Notes: generated by a model from the sequence alone, not told the origin. A DNA stretch of 64,000 nt from Hippopus hippopus (GCA_946811185.2 OX328102.1:18353194-18417193), one strand, 5' to 3'. Positions 47,137 through 57,681 are shown, numbered from the stretch's first letter. Numbers and translations are program-made.

Positions 47137-48666
47137 TTACGAAAAATGACGGACGTTTTGGCCACGGACGTTTTGGCCACGGACGTTTTGGCCAGCTAAA
47201 TGTGCATAGTAGGACGTTTTGGCCAGATGCTTCTTAACAGAGAAAAATGCAATACATGGACTTTCTAAGCTAATAAGTATACATTTTTTGAAGCAAAAAA
47301 GCTTATTCAGTTCATTTCATGCATTTTCTGCTATAAAACAAGATTTTGCTAAAACGTACATTGACTTTGATCTGCAATCTTCTGTAACAATCCGCTTAGA
47401 TTTTTAATACTTTGTTGGGAAGTATTGTTGCAAATAGAACAGAACAGAACAGAAACTTTATTCATAATATCGGCTTGAACACATAAAGTTCATCGCCGAA
47501 CACATAAATTGTATATACATACATGGGTATGGACAAAACAAACTAACAAACAAACAAAAACAAATGATATCAAATTGGTATCCTGAAATAAATGAGTGAA
47601 TGCGGAAATAATGAATAATAAAAATGAAACATGTACATAGCACATTAGAGAATGAAAAGTATCAAGTAAGTAAGATGTCAAACTTTACCAGTGAAAATCA
47701 TTACAAGGGAGATAAATTACAAGGCAGTTAAATACTATAAACACGGAAGTCGTTTTGGCAAAAGAAGCCGCTTGTTAAAAGCGAATGCTCCGTCCAAAAT
47801 GACCTCCAGTAAATACGAATAATGTTAAAACAAGTACATAGCACATTAGAGAATGAGAAGCAGTATAGTATATTTGGCAGTAATTCGTACAATCATACTT
47901 AAATTTTACTAGTGAAAATCATTACAAGGAAGATAAGTTCTATCAACGTGAAAGTCGTTTTGAGCAAAAGAATTCGCTTGTTAAAAGCGAATGCTCTGTC
48001 CAAAACGGCTTCCAGTAAATAATGAGTACTGCAAATAGTGTATGTAGACTACACATTCCTTTAAACAAAAGAAAATAGTCCAATAAATGGCCTCAATAAA
48101 AGAAGCAATTGCTTATTAAAGCAAGTGTTCCTTTCACCACAACGTCCTCCAGGTGTGCCATATGTAACCTTTAAAAGTCAATACTGTGGGATGCAGACAT
48201 TACATATAATTATAGTATGGAAAATGACTAATAATTAATCACTGACAATACTCAATTCAGTTTTTCTTTTCTCACTTGCCTTAATATAGAAAATAGAAAT
48301 TTCAATTTATTGGTCAATCATTATTAATTGAAAGAGTTGATAACTGGCAATTAAAGCAATTATCAAATACAGTTTCGGCCTTGGTTGAATATGAAAGCAA
48401 AATAACAGTTGAACGTAAGTAATTCTATTCAGTAACATCAATCAATTAAAAAATAAAGAGGTAACTATTTGTAACTGCAATAATTTTCAAAAAGAATCAA
48501 CCTAATATTCCATATGTCAAATATATTAACTTCTCATTTTCCAACAGTTTCTTTAAATCATGTTTAATCGGGCAAAAATTCACAAAATTAACATTTAGCC
48601 AAAACGTCCTAATTTGTATTTCTAGCTGGCCAAAACGTCCGTGGCCAAACCGTCCTACATTCAAGT
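47137..48666. mobile_element. Element bounded by inverted GGACGTTTTGGCC motifs
   Basis: At the left, GGACGTTTTGGCCAC is repeated in tandem three times (47150-47195), followed by AGCTAAAT and AGTAGGACGTTTTGGCCAG. At the right (48593-48655) are the mirror motifs: TTAGCCAAAACGTCCTAA, AGCTGGCCAAAACGTCCG and TGGCCAAACCGTCCTAC. The left end TTACGAAAAATGACGGACG pairs loosely with the right TACATTCAAGTTTATGAAAA. No transposase inside; the interior is occupied by a LINE 3' end. Confidence 0.65.
47436..48200 (-). mobile_element. LINE 3' end (minus strand), 5'-truncated
   Basis: On the reverse strand the sequence ends ATTATGAATAAAGTTTCTG and (TTCTG)n, a LINE-like tail. Upstream are two ~203-bp direct repeats (47633-47836, 47837-48040; TAGCACATTAGAGAATGA ... 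TTGTTAAAAGCGAATGCTC) and a weaker third copy at 48065-48155, which look like 3' UTR repeats. No ORF remains. Confidence 0.55.
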
Positions 48667-48669
48667 TTA

Positions 48670-49740
48670 TGAAAAATTGACTATGACTTGAATATGAAAA
48701 AATTCAATTTCAGGTTAAGGGAAAAAAGGTTGTCTTATGATTTCAAAATGTGTTTAGTGTGCTGTCAATTAACAAACTTGTTAATATGAGTGATGGTAGT
48801 TTGTTGTATCTTATGATATACTGAAGACAACGGGTGGTCAAGTTGATCAGAGCGGCAAATTGGTTTGCAGTCGAACACACTTCTTATCAGTTAACAGTTT
48901 ACCGACACATCCATTGAAACAGGGATCTTATATACACATCCCTGATTGAAATGACAGATGTGCTAATCCACTTTAATACGACTAAGTAAAAAGTTTATTT
49001 AATTAACATAAGTTGCCTTTTTAGCTGAACTTCCACTGGTACAGAATAGAGTTAGACTTAATTTCGAAACTGAATTCTACTTTTAGTGAGGAATATGTAG
49101 TGAGGAATACACGTCAATATGCTTATTGTAAATAGCAGATAGTTTTAATCCAAGATTAAACTGCATGTTATTTGCAATCTGATCTATATCTACACACGTA
49201 GCATATTTTTCATGCACCAATGGTTAAGATTAACGTCAAACTGAAACATTGATGACAAGTGCCAATTTTTGGATGTGAATAGGTTACTGAAAAAGGTTAG
49301 CTATTCAAGTAAACATATTATATTTTGATTAGTATTTCATATAGATCTATTTTTACCTTTGTTTTCTACTTTAAAACATTTTTGTCTCTTTCCAAATCTT
49401 TCAGAGGGGAAAAAAAACTAAAGCAATACTATTAATCCATTGTGTAATGTAGCGCTGATCAGAACTCTTTGCATATGTCCCTTTTTCATTCATTATCATA
49501 ATTCAAACTTGTCTACAGCCTCTGCGTGATCTCACGTCAGCAGTACACATTCGCAAAGCACATATTTTAAACTTTTTCTTAAATTCAAATGTTTAAAACA
49601 CAAAATAAATAAAAACTATAGCATCCCTCCAACGTTAACATTCGTTTGTTTGGGAGTCGAAATAACAGACAACAAGGTTGCACATCGGGTAAAATAAATG
49701 CGATGACCTGATTGGTCAAATATCGATTTCCACGTATCCA
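48670..49740. other. No gene; decayed MITE B at 49145-49215
   Basis: TTTTAATCCAAGATTAAACTG, TTGCAATCTGATC and TATCTACAC are a weak family B core. The rest is unique AT-rich DNA, apart from the short palindrome at 48920. Confidence 0.5.
48920..48944. mobile_element. Ultra-short palindromic insertion (25 bp) with 7-bp TSD
   Basis: CAGGGATCTTATATACACAT then CCCTG, flanked by ATTGAAA on both sides (48913-48919, 48945-48951). The right arm has one mismatch to GATCCCTG. Confidence 0.75.
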
Positions 49741-49764
49741 TGTATTGGTAAACTTTCTGCATGT

Positions 49765-49905
49765 CCAAGGACCAGTGTTCCTCATGATTTAAAGTTGTTA
49801 GACACAACACTTTTTTGGGATCCCAGATTATGTGATGACTTGCTTGATATCATGCATCCCGGAGATGCATTAAGCCCCCTTTTGCCAGAGGATGGCTCAT
49901 ATCTT
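49765..49905. mobile_element. MITE relic of the GGGGGCTTAATGCAT group
   Basis: CAAGGACCAGTGTTCCTC, GGGATCCCAGATTATGTGATG and GGAGATGCATTAAGCCCCC; parallels 44165-44330. Confidence 0.5.
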
Positions 49906-49959
49906 TTTGCTAGGGTGTGACTTAGCGCCGTCGGGCATCAACTAACGGTAGCAACCCTT

Positions 49960-50200
49960 GTATGTTAGTAGCCCGGAAATAGGCCCGCAGAATAAACATT
50001 TTTGACCAATTACAAATTACTATTTATTCATTCAAGATTTATACAGAGAAGAAGGTCAAAATATAGCTTATTTCACTACGCTAAAATATCGGTTTTTTTC
50101 GAAATGGCAACTTTACATAAATCAAATATGCGCGTTACACATTTACACATTTCCAGACTTCTGTCTTTAAGATTGATCACAACATAAACCAAGCGGTTCA
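49960..50200. repeat. Dispersed repeat, second copy at 62010-62220
   Basis: AATAAACATxTxTxACxAAT, TTTATT(C/T)ATxCATT, GTCAAAA and CTACGCxxAAA occur in the same order at both places. Diverged; nature unknown. 50200-50536 holds nothing I recognise. Confidence 0.4.
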
Positions 50201-50536
50201 TCAGAGTTAAATCAAGATATTTCATGAAAGCAACTTGTTAGATCCATTCGGCAAATTTTGGGTGATCCGTCGATCAAATCCCTCTTGCCTGTATTAACTT
50301 GGGTGATATGCACCTACACGGTACATTCTTTCACCAAAGGATTCCACTTGAAAAAAAAGAAAACACGAGTCACAATTTTCTATCACAATTTTTCTGAATA
50401 CATTTCCGGTGAAAAAACAATTTATGCATTTAATTTTGAACGAGGTCCATCAACTCCGTTGCCTGTTTTCACCAACAGGTTGATTTTCAAGTAACTTCAC
50501 CGTGGTTGTTGATTTCGTTATTCGATTTGCATGGGT

Positions 50537-50762
50537 TTAACTCTTAGCCTGCTAAGCGCGACGCACCGGCCCTTTGCGGACTGTGTAGATCAAGATCAGG
50601 CTGCACTCGTGCAGTCTTATCTTGGATCTACACTGTCCGATTAGGAGAATACTCCCCCCCCCCCCACCCCGGAAAAAAAAAATACCCTTGAAATAGCAAC
50701 ATTTAGGCTTTTACTATCGGCTTGAAAATTTCATTTCACTTATTTGGCAGGATAAAGGTTAA
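50537..50762. mobile_element. MITE family B
   Basis: TTAACTCTTAGCCTGCTAAG at the left, TTTGGCAGGATAAAGGTTAA at the right, core GATCAGGCTGCACTCGTGC. It contains a C13 run at 50656 and lies 45 bp before the 105-bp array. Confidence 0.9.
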
Positions 50763-50807
50763 GATAATGTGACTGACAGAACTTCAAACTGTATTCTTGA
50801 TATATGT

Positions 50808-52172
50808 AATGATGTATACGAGGTTAGATGTAGTTACAGACCCGGCCGAGTTGTGACGAGTGAGATATATGATAAAGTACCCAAACCTGTACAGTATCGT
50901 GAGAACATATTGAATGATGTATACGAGGTTAGATGTAGTTACAGACCCGGCCGAGTTGTGACGAGTGAGATATATGATAAAGTACCCAAACCTGTACAGT
51001 ATCGTGAGAACATATTGAATGATGTATACGAGGTTAGATGTAGTTACAGACCCGGCCGAGTTGTGACGAGTGAGATATGTGATAAAGTACCCAAACCTGT
51101 ACAGTATCGTGAGAACATATTGAATGATGTATACGAGGTTAGATGTAGTTACAGACCCGGCCGAGTTGTGACGAGTGAGATATGTGATAAAGTACCCAAA
51201 CCTGTACAGTATCGTGAGAACATATTGAATGATGTATACGAGGTTAGATGTAGTTACAGACCCGGCCGAGTTGTGACGAGTGAGATATGTGATAAAGTAC
51301 CCAAACCTGTACAGTATCGTGAGAACATATTGAATGATGTATACGAGGTTAGATGTAGTTACAGACCCGGCCGAGTTGTGACGAGTGAGATATGTGATAA
51401 AGTACCCAAACCTGTACAGTATCGTGAGAACATATTGAATGATGTATACGAGGTTAGATGTAGTTACAGACCCGGCCGAGTTGTGACGAGTGAGATATAT
51501 GATAAAGTACCCAAACCTGTACAGTATCGTGAGAACATATTGAATGATGTATACGAGGTTAGATGTAGTTACAGACCCGGCCGAGTTGTGACGAGTGAGA
51601 TATATGATAAAGTACCCAAACCTGTACAGTATCGTGAGAACATATTGAATGATGTATACGAGGTTAGATGTAGTTACAGACCCGGCCGAGTTGTGACGAG
51701 TGAGATATATGATAAAGTACCCAAACCTGTACAGTATCGTGAGAACATATTGAATGATGTATACGAGGTTAGATGTAGTTACAGACCCGGCCGAGTTGTG
51801 ACGAGTGAGATATATGATAAAGTACCCAAACCTGTACAGTATCGTGAGAACATATTGAATGATGTATACGAGGTTAGATGTAGTTACAGACCCGGCCGAG
51901 TTGTGACGAGTGAGATATATGATAAAGTACCCAAACCTGTACAGTATCGTGAGAACATATTGAATGATGTATACGAGGTTAGATGTAGTTACAGACCCGG
52001 CCGAGTTGTGACGAGTGAGATATATGATAAAGTACCCAAACCTGTACAGTATCGTGAGAACATATTGAATGATGTATACGAGGTTAGATGTAGTTACAGA
52101 CCCGGCCGAGTTGTGACGAGTGAGATATGTGATAAAGTACCCAAACCTGTACAGTATCGTGAGAACATATTG
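50808..52172. repeat. 105-bp tandem repeat, 13 near-identical copies
   Basis: Exactly 13 units of 105 bp (GATGTATACGAGGTTAGATG ... CGTGAGAACATATTG). Only one position varies, TAT or TGT, in the order YYCCCCYYYYYYC when read as Tyr/Cys. Because 105 is divisible by 3, a frame without a stop in one unit stays open throughout: a 475-codon frame on + (35-residue repeat with YEVRCSYRPGRVVTSEI) and a 471-codon frame on - are both open. Neither resembles a known protein, and neither start is supported, so I regard this as a recently expanded minisatellite. A repeat-protein exon cannot be excluded. Confidence 0.9.
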
Positions 52173-52353
52173 AGGTTTTTCAGACAGATCACATAACAAT
52201 GGAAATTCGAGTTACCTCCCTTTGAAAGTTACATCCTGTTATTTCACAGTTCAGGGTTTTGTTCTGTGTCTGTCCGTTTGGTCCCTGGTTGTTCAAACAA
52301 AAAAATTATAACCACTGACAAATATATTGGTAATGAATACGCTTATCAGAAGT

Positions 52354-52575
52354 GATTAGACAATCCTCTGTTTTAACGACCCAGACAAAGAAGGCTTTTT
52401 CAACATGACATAGTTGGGGAAAAGGAGGAAAAGCTGGCAACCAGCATTTTGTGTTTTTCACAAAATGTTTTCAACTCTTTAAGAGAAAAAAACAAGTTAT
52501 GTAAGACACATCTAATAAGTCGTCTGCAAATGCTTTCATTTTAAACAAGTCTCTTTTCTGATACAGAGTTGTCAT
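52354..52575. mobile_element. MITE family A, diverged
   Basis: AGACAATCCTCTGTTTTAAC, AGAAGGCTTTTTCAACATG, CTGGCAACCAGCATTTTG, TCGTCTGCAAATGCTTTC. Confidence 0.65.
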
Positions 52576-52605
52576 TAATCAAACAACCTCTCATCTGAAC
52601 AACCC

Positions 52606-52833
52606 TTAACCCTTTACCACACAATGACGCCTTTTGACAACCCTGATAGAGAAGGCTTTTGAAAACATTGTGGGAAAAGGAGAAAATGCTGGTAACCAGC
52701 ATTTTCTCCTTTTCCCACAATGTTTTCTACCCTATCAAAGAAAAATCATTTCATATGATCCACATTGAAACTGTCCTCTGCAAATGCTTTCAATTCGGAC
52801 AGGTCTAAAATTGGTCGTGTGGTAAAGGGTTAA
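52606..52833. mobile_element. MITE family A, complete reference copy
   Basis: TTAACCCTTTACCACACAAT mirrors GTGTGGTAAAGGGTTAA. Its centre, 52661-52727, is a perfect 67-bp palindrome with a 1-base centre at 52694 (GCTGGT-A-ACCAGC). Confidence 0.95.
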
Positions 52834-53075
52834 AACACGTAAGGGAAAATCTTTACAACCCTGAAAAAGAAAGTTGAAAATACAAAAGAGAAAATCTTTC
52901 CAACCCCGAAAAAAGAGGTTTGAAAGGACAAGAGAAAAAATACTGGTCACTAGCGGTTTCTCCTTATGCCACAACCTTTTAGAAACAGTTGACCAGTCAT
53001 CTGCATCTGCTTTCGATTTGGTCGAGTCTAAATATTGTCTTCCGGTAAACAGATCTTTCTTTTATAAATTTAAAG
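52834..53075. mobile_element. Decayed MITE family A
   Basis: AAAATACTGGTCACTAGCGG, TTTCTCCTTATGCCACAACC and TCATCTGCATCTGCTTTCG; a short internal repeat (GAAAATCTTT(A/C)CAAC) at 52847 and 52889. Confidence 0.5.
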
Positions 53076-53094
53076 ATTCTTAATGTCATTGACA

Positions 53095-54015
53095 TCAAAA
53101 TTTATCATGAAACTCGATATTATGGCCGACTGGTTCTCGGATTTCCACGTCAGGATCGTCACTCTTAGCTAATTTATACTTAAAGGAATTGTCGGTTTTT
53201 ACTAAATAGTCACTTATAGACTTGATAAATTTCTGAATGATATTTTTCTTTTTTATGTAATTGGTCTAATTGAAAAGGTCCGGCACCAAGCATTTGTCTA
53301 TAAATTCTATTTCTGGTTTCATCCAAGGCGTCTATTGTACGATCTTCTTGTACCTCATCCACAAGATGAACATAAAATTCAGCCAAATCCATGTCACTCT
53401 CAACAGCTAGCTGACCTATCGCCCTTTTCAGTTTGACTTTAACAAAGTCAAGATTGTTTATTTCATACAAGTCTTTTGCATGTTCAGCAATTATAAGATC
53501 TAGCTCGTTTATCAACCCTGCTAAACTGTTCAATGTTCCATCGGTAGTTCTGAAGAAACCACACTCCTTGTTTATAAATTTTACCATTTGATCAACATTA
53601 ATCTGACCACCATATAGCTTTTTGTCGTTGATGGAGCCCATAGGATACCAGTAGAGAGCTGGATATCTTTTGGCCAAATAAGTTTGTTGTAGTTGTTTTT
53701 GTTTGTCTACGTTTATCGTCGCTAAGACTATCTCTTCTTCGTTTTCAAAGGCCTCGGCAATTTCGTCAAAATCGTCATCTTCAACAAGATCATCATTTTT
53801 ATGAAGTAAAAATAGACGATGTTGTCTGTCGGTATTCATTAGTTTTTTGAAATTCGACAAGGTAAGTCCCACAGTATACTTCACACTAACAGTTGAAGGA
53901 TCTACTTTCATGGCTCAGGGATCTTATATCTGTGTATATACGATCCCTGCATGGCTTTAGCAACAAGCTTAGAAAGTTCCATTGGAGTTATGTCTCCTCC
54001 GTAGTTTAGAGTCCT
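53095..54015 (-). pseudogene. Protein disulfide isomerase-like (PDI with C-terminal D/ERp29c domain), disrupted
   Basis: The main open frame is 53210-53911 (233 codons). It matches the second thioredoxin domain plus helical C-terminal D domain of two-domain PDIs. VGLTLSNFKKLM opens the fold; IVLATINVDKQ, KRYPALYWYPMGS (cis-Pro), LYGGQINVDQMVKFINKECG and TLNSLAGLINELD follow the family closely. The CGHC site is absent; its place reads FLLHKNDDLVEDDDF, so this domain cannot do thiol exchange. 5' of the internal ATG the frame continues after a 34-bp palindromic insertion as TLNYGGDITPMELSKLVAKA, the end of a preceding domain; the insertion plus its 7-bp duplication (41 bp) causes a frameshift and stop. 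Near the 3' end the family-like NIIQKF lies in the +1 frame after A-runs (53243-53254), suggesting a second frameshift; that frame stops at 53095. Possibly a pseudogene, or an allele with sequencing error. Confidence 0.65.
53916..53949. mobile_element. Ultra-short palindromic insertion (34 bp) with 7-bp TSD, inside a PDI-like coding region
   Basis: CAGGGATC...GATCCCTG with AT-rich centre; CATGGCT duplicated exactly on both sides (53909-53915, 53950-53956). Removing the insert and one duplicate joins the two PDI-like frames (AKAM|KVDP). Confidence 0.9.
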
Positions 54016-54282
54016 CATTTCTGTTGTCTATTTAACTAATCTCTTTAGATTCTTCATCACTGTTGACTATGTACCTAATCTCTTTAGAGTCTTCATCACT
54101 GTTGTCTTTTCACCTAATCCCTTTAGAGTCTTCATCACTGTTGTCCATGTACCTAATCCCTTTAGAGTCATCATTTCTGTTGTCTCCTAATCTCTTTAAG
54201 AGTCCTTATCACTCTAATCTATGTACCTATTCTCTCTCGAGTCCTCATTTCTGTTGTCAATGTACCTACTCTCTTTAGAGGG
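54005..54282. repeat. ~40-bp minisatellite, about 7 copies
   Basis: Unit TTTAGAGTCTTCATCACTGT then TGTCTATGTACCTAATCTC, imperfect. On the minus strand each unit offers GACAACAG followed by TGATGAAGACTC. The last unit overlaps the proposed 5' edge of the PDI-like exon (ACAACAG|AAATGAGG). Loose relatives (ACGCTTTAGAGTT) occur at 54505 and 54960. Confidence 0.85.
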
Positions 54283-54289
54283 CCATGCC

Positions 54290-54990
54290 AAGTTAACGCT
54301 TTCAATGGTGCTGAAAAAATTGATCGTACGAGTATTTTACGGATGGCGAAGTAAATGAATGTGGGATCAGAATTTAAAGCGTCTGTTGAACATATTTCGG
54401 TAAAAAACATCTCAATATCAATTAAGTTTTAGCCGTTTAATGTTGTCGCTGTCAAAAGGGAAACATATGCATTTCTACTTTAACCTGCTTTTGTTTATAT
54501 ACCTAAACGCTTTAGAGTTCATACTGCTTTCTAGGTACCTTAACACGTTGGAATACATTATTACTGCTTTCTATGTACTAACCACATACGAACAGACAAA
54601 GCAGTGGTTATATGCTCTTTCATCGGAAAAACAGACAGGCTGACAAACATAATTTCAAGTATATTAACTCGGCCCTTTTCAAAAGAAGTTGGCCGTAGAA
54701 GACACTAATAAATCATTCTGCTTCCGAAAAGTCCCGGGCTTTAGCGCAAGGATAAAAAAGATTGGCATAAAGTAGTTCAAAATAATATCAAGAATATCGC
54801 CATTTTCTTCATAATTTACAGCCATCCAAGAAAATATTTTTATTTGAATTTTGATTTGCAGATCTTCTATACAATACATGTTTTTACATATTCCAAAATA
54901 TCTATTTTGTTATAGCGTACGCGAGCTCTATAGAGTCTATACCGGGACAGCGTACTCAAACGCTTTAGAGTTTTAGTTCAACCATTTAGT
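54290..54990. other. No recognised gene
   Basis: AT-rich; contains the stray minisatellite relatives only. Confidence 0.5.
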
Positions 54991-54993
54991 TCA

Positions 54994-55203
54994 GCCTTGA
55001 CCTGCTAAAGAACTGAAAAGGAACTTTAAAGGCGATAGTAAAAACCTGAAAGTTGCGATTTCAAACTTTTTTATTTTTCTAGGAAGAATAACTCCTTATC
55101 GGACAGTGCAGATCAAGACCAGACTACACCTTCCAGCGGTCTGATCTTGATCTGCACTTTCTGCAAAATGTCATTGAGTCGCGCTTAGCAGCCTTAGGGC
55201 TAA
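54994..55203. mobile_element. MITE family B
   Basis: CTTGACCTGCTAAAGAAC at the left; GCGCTTAGCAGCCTTAGGGC TAA at the right; core GATCAAGACCAGACTACACC / GGTCTGATCTTGATC. Confidence 0.85.
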
Positions 55204-55254
55204 TTTTAGCACAATAAAGTACCAATGGTCTGTATTAAAGCACCTTTCACATCT

Positions 55255-55405
55255 TAACATGCTTTTGCAGCCAGTGTGGACTGAAACCAGCCTGCACAAA
55301 ACATGCAGTCTGATCTTTGATCTACACTTTACTAAGAAATTTTGTCAAGTTTTACTCTCAGTCTGAAAACTTATCAAATTTACCTGTAAGAATTTTTTCT
55401 CTCAC
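55255..55405. mobile_element. MITE family B, partial
   Basis: GCCTGCACAAAACATGCAGT and CTGATCTTTGATCTACAC core; the ends are worn. Confidence 0.6.
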
Positions 55406-55493
55406 AGAGTGTTTTATTTTCATACTTTTTTAAGCATAGATCTAAGTACTAGATCGAGTAAGCATTCTACTCGGGCCTAGATCTACATTATTC

Positions 55494-55706
55494 TTAAGCT
55501 GCTAAGCAGTCACTGACCTTTTGCGGACAGTGTAGATTCAAGATCAGACTGCACAGAACGTGCAGTCTGATCTTGGATCTACACTATCCGATAAGGAGAT
55601 GTTTTTCCTCCGAAAAATAAGTTTGATATAACATTATTTGGGTTTTTACTACCGTTACTACCGGCTTAAAAGTCTTATTTAATTTATTCAACAGAATAAA
55701 GATTAA
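55494..55706. mobile_element. MITE family B
   Basis: TTAAGCTGCTAAGCAGTCAC at the left, CAACAGAATAAAGATTAA at the right, perfect core CAGACTGCACAGAACGTGC AGTCTG. Confidence 0.9.
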
Positions 55707-55780
55707 AAAGAACGTTCACGAGATTTAGTTTTCTGACCTTCTAAAGAGGAGGATGACTCAGCAAGGATCCCCTGTGAACA

Positions 55781-55992
55781 TTAAGTCTTAAGCTGCTAAG
55801 CGCGACTCACTGACCTTTTGCGGACAGTGTAGATCAAGATCAGACTGCACAGAACGTGCAGTCTGATCTTGAATCTACACTGTCCAAGAAGAAGATATTG
55901 TTCCCCTAAACATATTTTTGAAATCGAAATATTAGGGTTTTTACTACCAAACCGAAAATTTCATTTTAGTTATTTACCAGGATAAGGGCTAA
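55781..55992. mobile_element. MITE family B
   Basis: TTAAGCTGCTAAGCGCGACT at the left, TTACCAGGATAAGGGCTAA at the right, core as in 55494. Confidence 0.9.
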
Positions 55993-56639
55993 ATACGGTC
56001 TCTCCCGTTTGGGTTTTATTTGACGACAACATAAATATCGCTGGATTGGGTAGATATTTCCAGAATTCAATCAAGTCACAGATATTAAGTGGGATTTATG
56101 ATGTACCAAGGATTTTAACATATAATCTATCTATATATATAGATCTTTTTTCACTCTATGTATCAGAATTGGCCCCCTATGTAACCCCTTAATTTCGTCA
56201 AACGCCTTATTGAATATTCATATACAGGTAAAATCATTGAGAAAAATACACGTGTTTGCAATTCTGCAATTTATCCTATCTGGTTACCAACAGCCTTTTC
56301 TCTGATCGCCTTCCGAAGAAATGTGATGTTGACAAAATACCTTGGAAAACCACTAGTTTAATCTTACAAGATAGATTAATCTAAATCAGCTGCTGCGTTG
56401 TAACTTTGAACTGTGGTATCCATGGATCAAAAGTTTCGAATGCATCCCAAAACTGTACCTTATTTGTGTAGCAGATAGGTCTAAATTACGAAGCATCCTT
56501 GGCACTAGGACTTAAACTGCTTCTGCGGACAGAATAAACGTAAATCAGGTTGCAAATAACGTATCTAAATATCTCAACATGGATTTACACTCGGCAAAAA
56601 AAAAGTCTATTTGGTGTTATATACAGTATACAAGACGTT

Positions 56640-57235
56640 AGGACGGTATCGAAATATGGACTGGAGAATTGGATACACCGTGGACTAGACACGTACAAAA
56701 ATTGTTTTATAAATAAAACGTATGAACAGTTTTGTCGGTATGGAAATACAGGAGGGAAGGGGCAATAAGTACGGCCTAGGACTAAAGATTTTCATGTCTT
56801 GTAATATACAATGTAATATGTTTAAAAACAAAAGGGAATGGAACGACAGTTCAGGTTATGGGTAACGAGGTGTGATGGGTATCCGTTGACTGAAAATGGC
56901 GTTTTGTTGTTGCTTAGAGAATATTAAGAGAAAAAGAAAAGCCGAGACAGTATGGCGCTCCGGATATGGGTGGGGGTGGAGATTGGTACCCTGGACTGAA
57001 AATGTTCATTTATTACCATTTAGAGAAAAAAATAAACATTAGATCGACAAAAGAAGGAGGTGGAGGGATGGGATGGAATGGTATCGATGGAAAAGATCTC
57101 TGCATATACATGTATTTGCTATAACATAAATTTAAAAAAAATGGACGGTATGCCAATACATGGGGGTGGGGCTGCGATGGGTACTCATAGACTTAAATTA
57201 TGTATTTCATGATATGAATATCAAAAATAATAATA
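56640..57235. repeat. Diverged tandem repeat, ~100-150 bp period, 4 copies
   Basis: Each copy has a G-rich GTGGGG/GAxGGG part, GGGTA(C/T)CC or similar, (T/A)GACTxAAAAT and then TTxATTTxxT. Copies start near 56745, 56850, 56960 and 57155. At 56500-56615 is a decayed family B core; 55995-56500 holds nothing recognised. Confidence 0.5.
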
Positions 57236-57452
57236 ACAAGGTGCGGTAAGATATGAATGAAGGTGCCTTTGAGACTATTTGATTGTAACAATCTTTCAGC
57301 TATAATGCACCCTAACGGTTAACAAAAATTCGATCGTCCTATTCCGGTCGCCATGATTGACAGAAACATGTTGTTTCCCACCAGGCTCTTTTGAACTTTG
57401 GGAGATGATTGTCAAGGTGAGGGTAACCTACACCTTGAACTGATTGTCTTCT

Positions 57453-57681
57453 TTAACCCTTTACCGCATAATGCCGATTTTTAACGACCCTGGGAAAGAA
57501 GCCTTTTGAAAACATTGTGGGAAAGGAGAAAATGCTGGTAATCAGCATTTTCTCCTTTTCCCACAATGTTTTCTATCCTATCAAAGAAAAATTACACCAT
57601 TTGAGCCACACTGAAATTGTTGTCTGCATTTGCTTTCAATTTGGACAAGGCTAAAATTTTGTCTTCTGGTACAGGGGTAAA
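57453..57681. mobile_element. MITE family A
   Basis: TTAACCCTTTACCGCATAAT at the left; GAAAACATTGTGGGAAAGG / CCTTTTCCCACAATGTTTTC; TTCTGGTACAGGGGTAA at the right. A decayed second and third piece follow to 57925. Confidence 0.85.

Noticed and set aside
50808..52172. CRISPR-like array
   Set aside because: The units are contiguous and identical with no spacers, and the context is eukaryotic.
50784..52199. 475- and 471-codon frames as two overlapping genes
   Set aside because: A unit length divisible by three keeps any stop-free frame open; both frames are a by-product of the 105-bp repeat until expression is shown.
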